Source: Gigaspora rosea (lineage: Eukaryota; Glomeromycota; Glomeromycetes; Diversisporales; Gigasporaceae). Taken from it: 64,000 nucleotides of DNA. Of the stretch, positions 59,891 to 64,000 are shown piece by piece (positions within the stretch are counted from its first letter, which is position 1; each line of letters opens with the position of its first letter). Below the pieces are notes generated by a model, which had not been told where the DNA came from, did no database searches, and saw only the letters and a program-made list of their open reading frames with translations. The stretch spans positions 1 through 64,000 of the forward strand of contig QKWP01001984.1 in assembly GCA_003550325.1 (NCBI GenBank). Direction: 5' to 3'. A program made the position numbers and the translations under genes.

Positions 59891-60880
59891 GGGCAAAAAA
59901 TTTTAAGACTTTTTTTAAAATTTCTTAGACTAATTCTTAGTCTAAAGAATTTTAACAAAAATTTTTTTTTTTAAAATAATGATCTGCAAATTTAGCCAAT
60001 CAAATTAGGGTGCGATATACAAGCACATCACACCCATGCGAAGCATATTAAACTTCATAAAAAAAATATTATTTTAATTTAATAAAATAAAAAACAGTAA
60101 AGTTATAAATGATAATTTTAAAAAATATTGATTTTTTTTAACAAGTAAATACATAAATAGAAAAAATTATTTTAATTAAATAAAATAAAAAAAAAGTGAA
60201 TAAAAAAATATATTTATTTATTTATCATTTTGTTTTGTTTATTGTTTTTCTCATGTTTTTACTAGCAGATAAGTGCAGTAGTTATAATTTTGGAGATTAT
60301 CGCAAATTATAATAGCAACGCTTTGCAAAGATTATACTTTTTAAATATTTGCACAGATTTTTAGCAAAAAATCTGCAAAGAACTGCAAAAATCTAAATTT
60401 TGAAGATATTTGCAATTTTTTAAACAAGATTCTATACTTATTTGATAAATTTAAAGATCATTACAGATTATTAATGTTTTTATTTTTCTGATGTTCTACA
60501 TTTTGCAAAAATCACTTGTTGATTTAAACTATAGTTGCAGTCATTATATTACCATATATAGATTTGATTCAACAGTTCTGCTATATTCTAATATTATAAA
60601 ATAATGCGATACAATTGGACAATCTTGCATATATATGCATAACCTCTTGGAATTTAACTTTATAAGAATTATGATCATTGTTACTATAATTATACATAGC
60701 TAATGTTATAATAGGATCATCATAATTACAGGATTACGTAATTCGTACAGAATTTGATCATTTGCACAATGTTATAATATATTCGTAATTTGCCTATTAC
60801 TATGAATTAATAATTAGTTGCATTAATTATTTTTTTTAAAAATCAACTTTTCTTTCAGATTAAAAATTTAGAAATATGAT
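59891..60880. other. AT-rich DNA, nothing recognised
   Basis: Short purine/pyrimidine runs and 'tttgcaaagattat' type words only. If the following satellite belongs to an inverted copy of the 45102-48086 element, that element's far end should lie here, but its terminus was not found. Confidence 0.4.
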
Positions 60881-62245
60881 AGTTCAAGACTAGCAAAATA
60901 GTTATTAGCACAGTAGTATTTTTTTTCTTTACTTTTTTTTAATACTGTACTAAATTTTCATAGGATAACAAATATAGCAAAATAGTTAGGTAGAATGGAA
61001 GTATTTTTTTTATATACAATACTAGAGGTTGTACCTGAAATAAATTTCAAATTCCGGATAACCCGCCCGTTTACCAGACTATTACTGGGTCACAAACCGG
61101 ATTGTTTTAAAAAATCCAGGTTACCCAGTTGACCCGGTTGACCCGGTTTGTTTGATTGGCTAATGCAAAATTGAGGTAGCTCTTAAGGGTATATAATTTT
61201 TTTAGAGGTTGCACCCGTTAAAAAATTTAAGCTCCGGGTTTCTCACCGTTTACAACATTATAAACTGGGTCATCTTAATAATCCAGGTAAACCATTTTTT
61301 TGATTGATTGATGCAAAATCATAAATTCTCTTATATGCATTTTTTTAAAAAACTACGTATAATGATAATGGTAACTGATAAATTTATTAATTTTTATGTC
61401 AGGTGCCCAGAGAATCATGATAATAGCTATAACATAATCAGTTAATTCTCAAATGGCTAGAGGCCGTCGGAAAATAAACTGGGTTTAAATAATAAAATTT
61501 AAAATGACCTCACTCCCAACGGACATACGTACTGTACATACATTTGTATGTCACATTATCATGCTTATGGATAATTAATTCAGGTCACCCGGTTAACAAT
61601 AGCTATGACCCGGTTGACAGGTGTTAACCGGGTTACGTGGGTAACACTTATACGGGTACAAGCTCTATACAATACTAATATTTCTTTTTCTTTAGCGTGA
61701 TAATAAATATTGTATGATAGTAGAAGTATGATAGTTCAGGGCGTTAGTGATACAGTAATATTTTTTTAATATATATATAGAGTACTAATGTTTCTTTTTT
61801 TCTTTAGAATGGAATATAGCACGATAATAAACATACAATAGTAAAAGCATAATAGTTCTGAACATAGTAAGATAGTTAATAGCACAGTAGTATTTTTTTT
61901 ATATGGTACTAATGTTTCTTTTTTCTTTAAAATAGAATATAGTGTGATGATGAATATAACATGATAAAAAAATATAATAATTCAGGACATAGCAAGATAG
62001 TTTGTAGCACACAATAGTTTTTTTTTTTTTATATGTATATGCTAGAACAAAACATAGCGCAATAATAAATGTAGCATGATAGTAGAAGTATAACACTGTA
62101 ATTCAGGATGTTAGTAGCACGATAATATTATATATATATATATAGTACTAATATTTTTTTCTTTATAGCAGAACATAGTGCAATAATAAATGTATGATAG
62201 TAGAAGTATAATAGTTTGGGACATTGCAAGATAGTTAGTAACATA
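60881..62245 (-). repeat. Satellite array, inverted relative of 46000-47130
   Basis: Units in reverse orientation: 'agtattttttttctttagaa', 'agaacatagcacgataataa', 'atagtagaagtatgatagtt', 'caggacatagcaagatagtt', 'agtagcacagtagta'. Interrupted by a hAT MITE at 61023-61667. The 65-residue frame at 61899 is a repeat artefact. Confidence 0.88.
61023..61667. mobile_element. hAT MITE in the satellite, 645 bp
   Basis: TAGAGGTTGTACC pairs with GGTACAAGCTCTA (12 of 13). Target duplication TACAATAC (61015-61022 and 61668-61675), which splits a satellite unit. Subterminal zones are rich in GACCCGG / CCGGGTTA words. A second left-end-like TAGAGGTTGCACCCG lies inside at 61204, suggesting internal duplication. 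Confidence 0.9.
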
Positions 62246-63354
62246 GTTTTGTTTTTTTTTTGGAACTTAGACAATTTCAACAGTACTTTATTAAGATGCT
62301 AAGTATATTGCTATATTAATACACTAATTTACTCCTAATTTGCAAGTCTAACATTACCCAGCTGCCCTAAAGGTGCCCAAGTGCAACCTGTCGCACTAAT
62401 TTGAAAAATAATCTAAAAACTAGAGGCTATGTTAAACTAGTTAAGTGCCACACCAAAATGGCTTCTTCTTTTCTTGTATTTCTTTAATTAACAAGGAATT
62501 TAATAAAAGCAAAATAAGGAGAAGGGGTAAGAAAAAGAAAAAAACAAAAGCTATAAAAACGAGAGATAAAAAAAGAAAAGAGAACAAAAACAAAAAATGG
62601 AAGAGGAAACAAAAAAAAATCACATGGTATAAGCACAAAGGCTAGTCTAACAAAAGAAAAAAACAAACCAAGGACAAAGAAAAAGAAAAAAAACTACACT
62701 ATTATAGCTCATGCAAGGGCTAGTAAAAATTATATAACAAATACAACTATTGTATATTTCTATTATAAAGCTATGCCTTGATTTATATTTTCTTCTGACT
62801 ATATGGCCAACCTTGAATATTCCTTAACCATCGACTGACACAATATTATATAAAGTAGCACCAGAACTGTGTCAACAAACATTCATATGGTTAATTCTAC
62901 TGGGTTCATCTGAATTTGAAAAAGTAAACAATGCCAATCTTTTAGAGGGATAAACCAAATCCCACTTTTTGTCAAAAATTTTGAAAAAATGGCAGGAAGA
63001 CGAGAAAAGTGATAAAAAGGAATCACTTGTAAGAAATTTAAAGAATAGTGTGGTCATAAAACTTATTTTTTTGTTGTTCTTCTTTATATTGTTACAGGTT
63101 ACATTGTTGATAGAGTAGAAGTGATGACTCCACTAAAATTTTCTGTACAAGGGCACTACTTCTTGCCAGTTATCTTGTACCAAAATGCTTTTAACTTGCA
63201 TGCTAAATATATCAAAGAAGTCTCCCTAGATAGAGAAAATTAATCTTTGTAAAAACTGTAGGTCTTGAGTACTACTAGTACTGCTTCAACGAAAAACTTT
63301 TTGTTTTCTTCTGTTGGAAATTTGGTCCAAGTGATTATCAGAAAGAGTTCCTGT
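62246..63354. other. Non-satellite insert in the terminal array, possible gene remnant
   Basis: Bordered by satellite on both sides ('agttagtaacatagt' before, 'gttagtaatataatag' after). Includes an A-rich Lys-coding stretch (62490-62700). 63102-63243 could be an exon after a TTACAG acceptor, with an open frame of about 47 codons ending TAA ('VDRVEVMTPLKFSVQGHYF' type text). Not recognised and unsupported by any partner exon. Confidence 0.35.
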
Positions 63355-64000
63355 TAGTAATATAATAGTATTTTTTTTTAATATAGTATTAATGTTTTGC
63401 AAGATAACTAATGTATTATGATAGTAGGTTTAGGACATAACAAGATTGTTAGTAGCAGGTAGTAATTTTTTCTTTTTATACAGTATTAACATTTCTTTTT
63501 TTTCTTTAGAACAGAACATAGCACGATTGTAGAAGTATGATAGTAGTAACATAGTAATTTATTTTTTTATATACAGTACTAAATTTTCTTTTTTTCTTTA
63601 GAATAAAATGTAACGTAATGTGATAATGAACATATAATAATAGAAGCATGATAGTTTCAAAGCGTAGCAAGATAGTTAGTAGCACAATAGTTAGTATGGG
63701 TATGCATGATAGTTCAAGATATTAGTAACACAATAGTGTTTTTTTTCTTTTTTTTTATGCAGTACTAATATTTCATGCAATAACAAACATAGCATAATAG
63801 TAAAAGCATAATAGTTTAGAACATGGCAAGTTTGTTAGTAACACAGTAGTTAATATGGCCATGCATAATAGCATAAGGTGTAGCATAATAGTATGAGATT
63901 TAGTATTATAGTTGGAACATAACAGAATTTTAAAACATCAAGTTTCATTCATTATAGGCTTTTTGTATCCTTGAAAAGGGTGCTAGCGGCACTTTATTTA
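63355..64000 (-). repeat. Satellite array and flank of an inverted hAT relative, cut by the window end
   Basis: Two or three more inverted satellite units to about 63930. The last 70 bases in reverse complement ('aagtgccgctagcaccc', 'cctataatg', 'gatgttttaaaattctg') match the non-satellite flank at 45925-45995 ('ggcactgctggtgccctata', 'gagtttttaaaattccgcta'). This region is therefore probably a second, inverted copy of the element at 45102-48086. Confidence 0.7.

Noticed and set aside
62445..62666. Lys-rich plus-strand and Phe-rich minus-strand frames
   Set aside because: Mirror images of an A-rich tract, not genes.

Overview
The window is very AT-rich eukaryotic nuclear DNA with small introns, few genes and dense transposable-element debris. 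Three gene types point to an arbuscular mycorrhizal fungus (Glomeromycotina, Rhizophagus/Glomus type): a kinase gene with the Cys-x2-Cys plus 'EWIPF' amino-terminal module typical of the expanded Rhizophagus kinome, a tnp2-type (Plavaka/CACTA-like) transposase relic, and a FAR1-type MULE transposase relic. The organism is inferred from recalled family resemblance; no search was run. No rRNA, tRNA or CRISPR was found.

Layout. 0-14 kb: no convincing gene; repeats, MITEs, a nested hAT pair and half of a 1.7-kb duplication. 14.2-18.5 kb: a nine-exon gene for a predicted 943-residue secreted-then-membrane protein with a large glycosylatable ectodomain and about seven membrane helices. 18.9-22.1 kb: same strand, a kinase gene with three tandem copies of the Cys-motif plus N-lobe module (only the third has a normal glycine loop and VALK-type lysine), then one C-lobe. 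22-26 kb: MITEs and minisatellites. 26.4-28.1 kb: decayed minus-strand gene(s) of unknown function, with a hAT MITE in an exon. 30.4-34.1 kb: decayed tnp2 transposase. 34.8-37 kb: decayed Pif1/Helitron-like helicase, minus strand. 38.3-41.6 kb: three nested TIR elements. 43-44.8 kb: second half of the duplication. 45.1-48.1 kb: a 3-kb hAT element carrying a satellite array; an inverted relative occupies the last 3 kb. 49.7-50.1 kb: near-perfect 420-bp palindrome. 51.8-54.4 kb: decayed MULE transposase, minus strand. 56.2-57.7 kb: TIR element. 58.6-59.6 kb: 1-kb AT palindrome.

The clearest signals are (1) the 7TM ectodomain gene immediately followed by the multi-N-lobe kinase, (2) eight non-autonomous hAT elements with 8-bp target duplications readable by eye (90 bp to 3 kb, all with different termini) plus a ninth with a 7-bp duplication, and (3) nested insertions whose order can be read from split repeats. 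No element has an intact transposase here, so all depend on transposases elsewhere.
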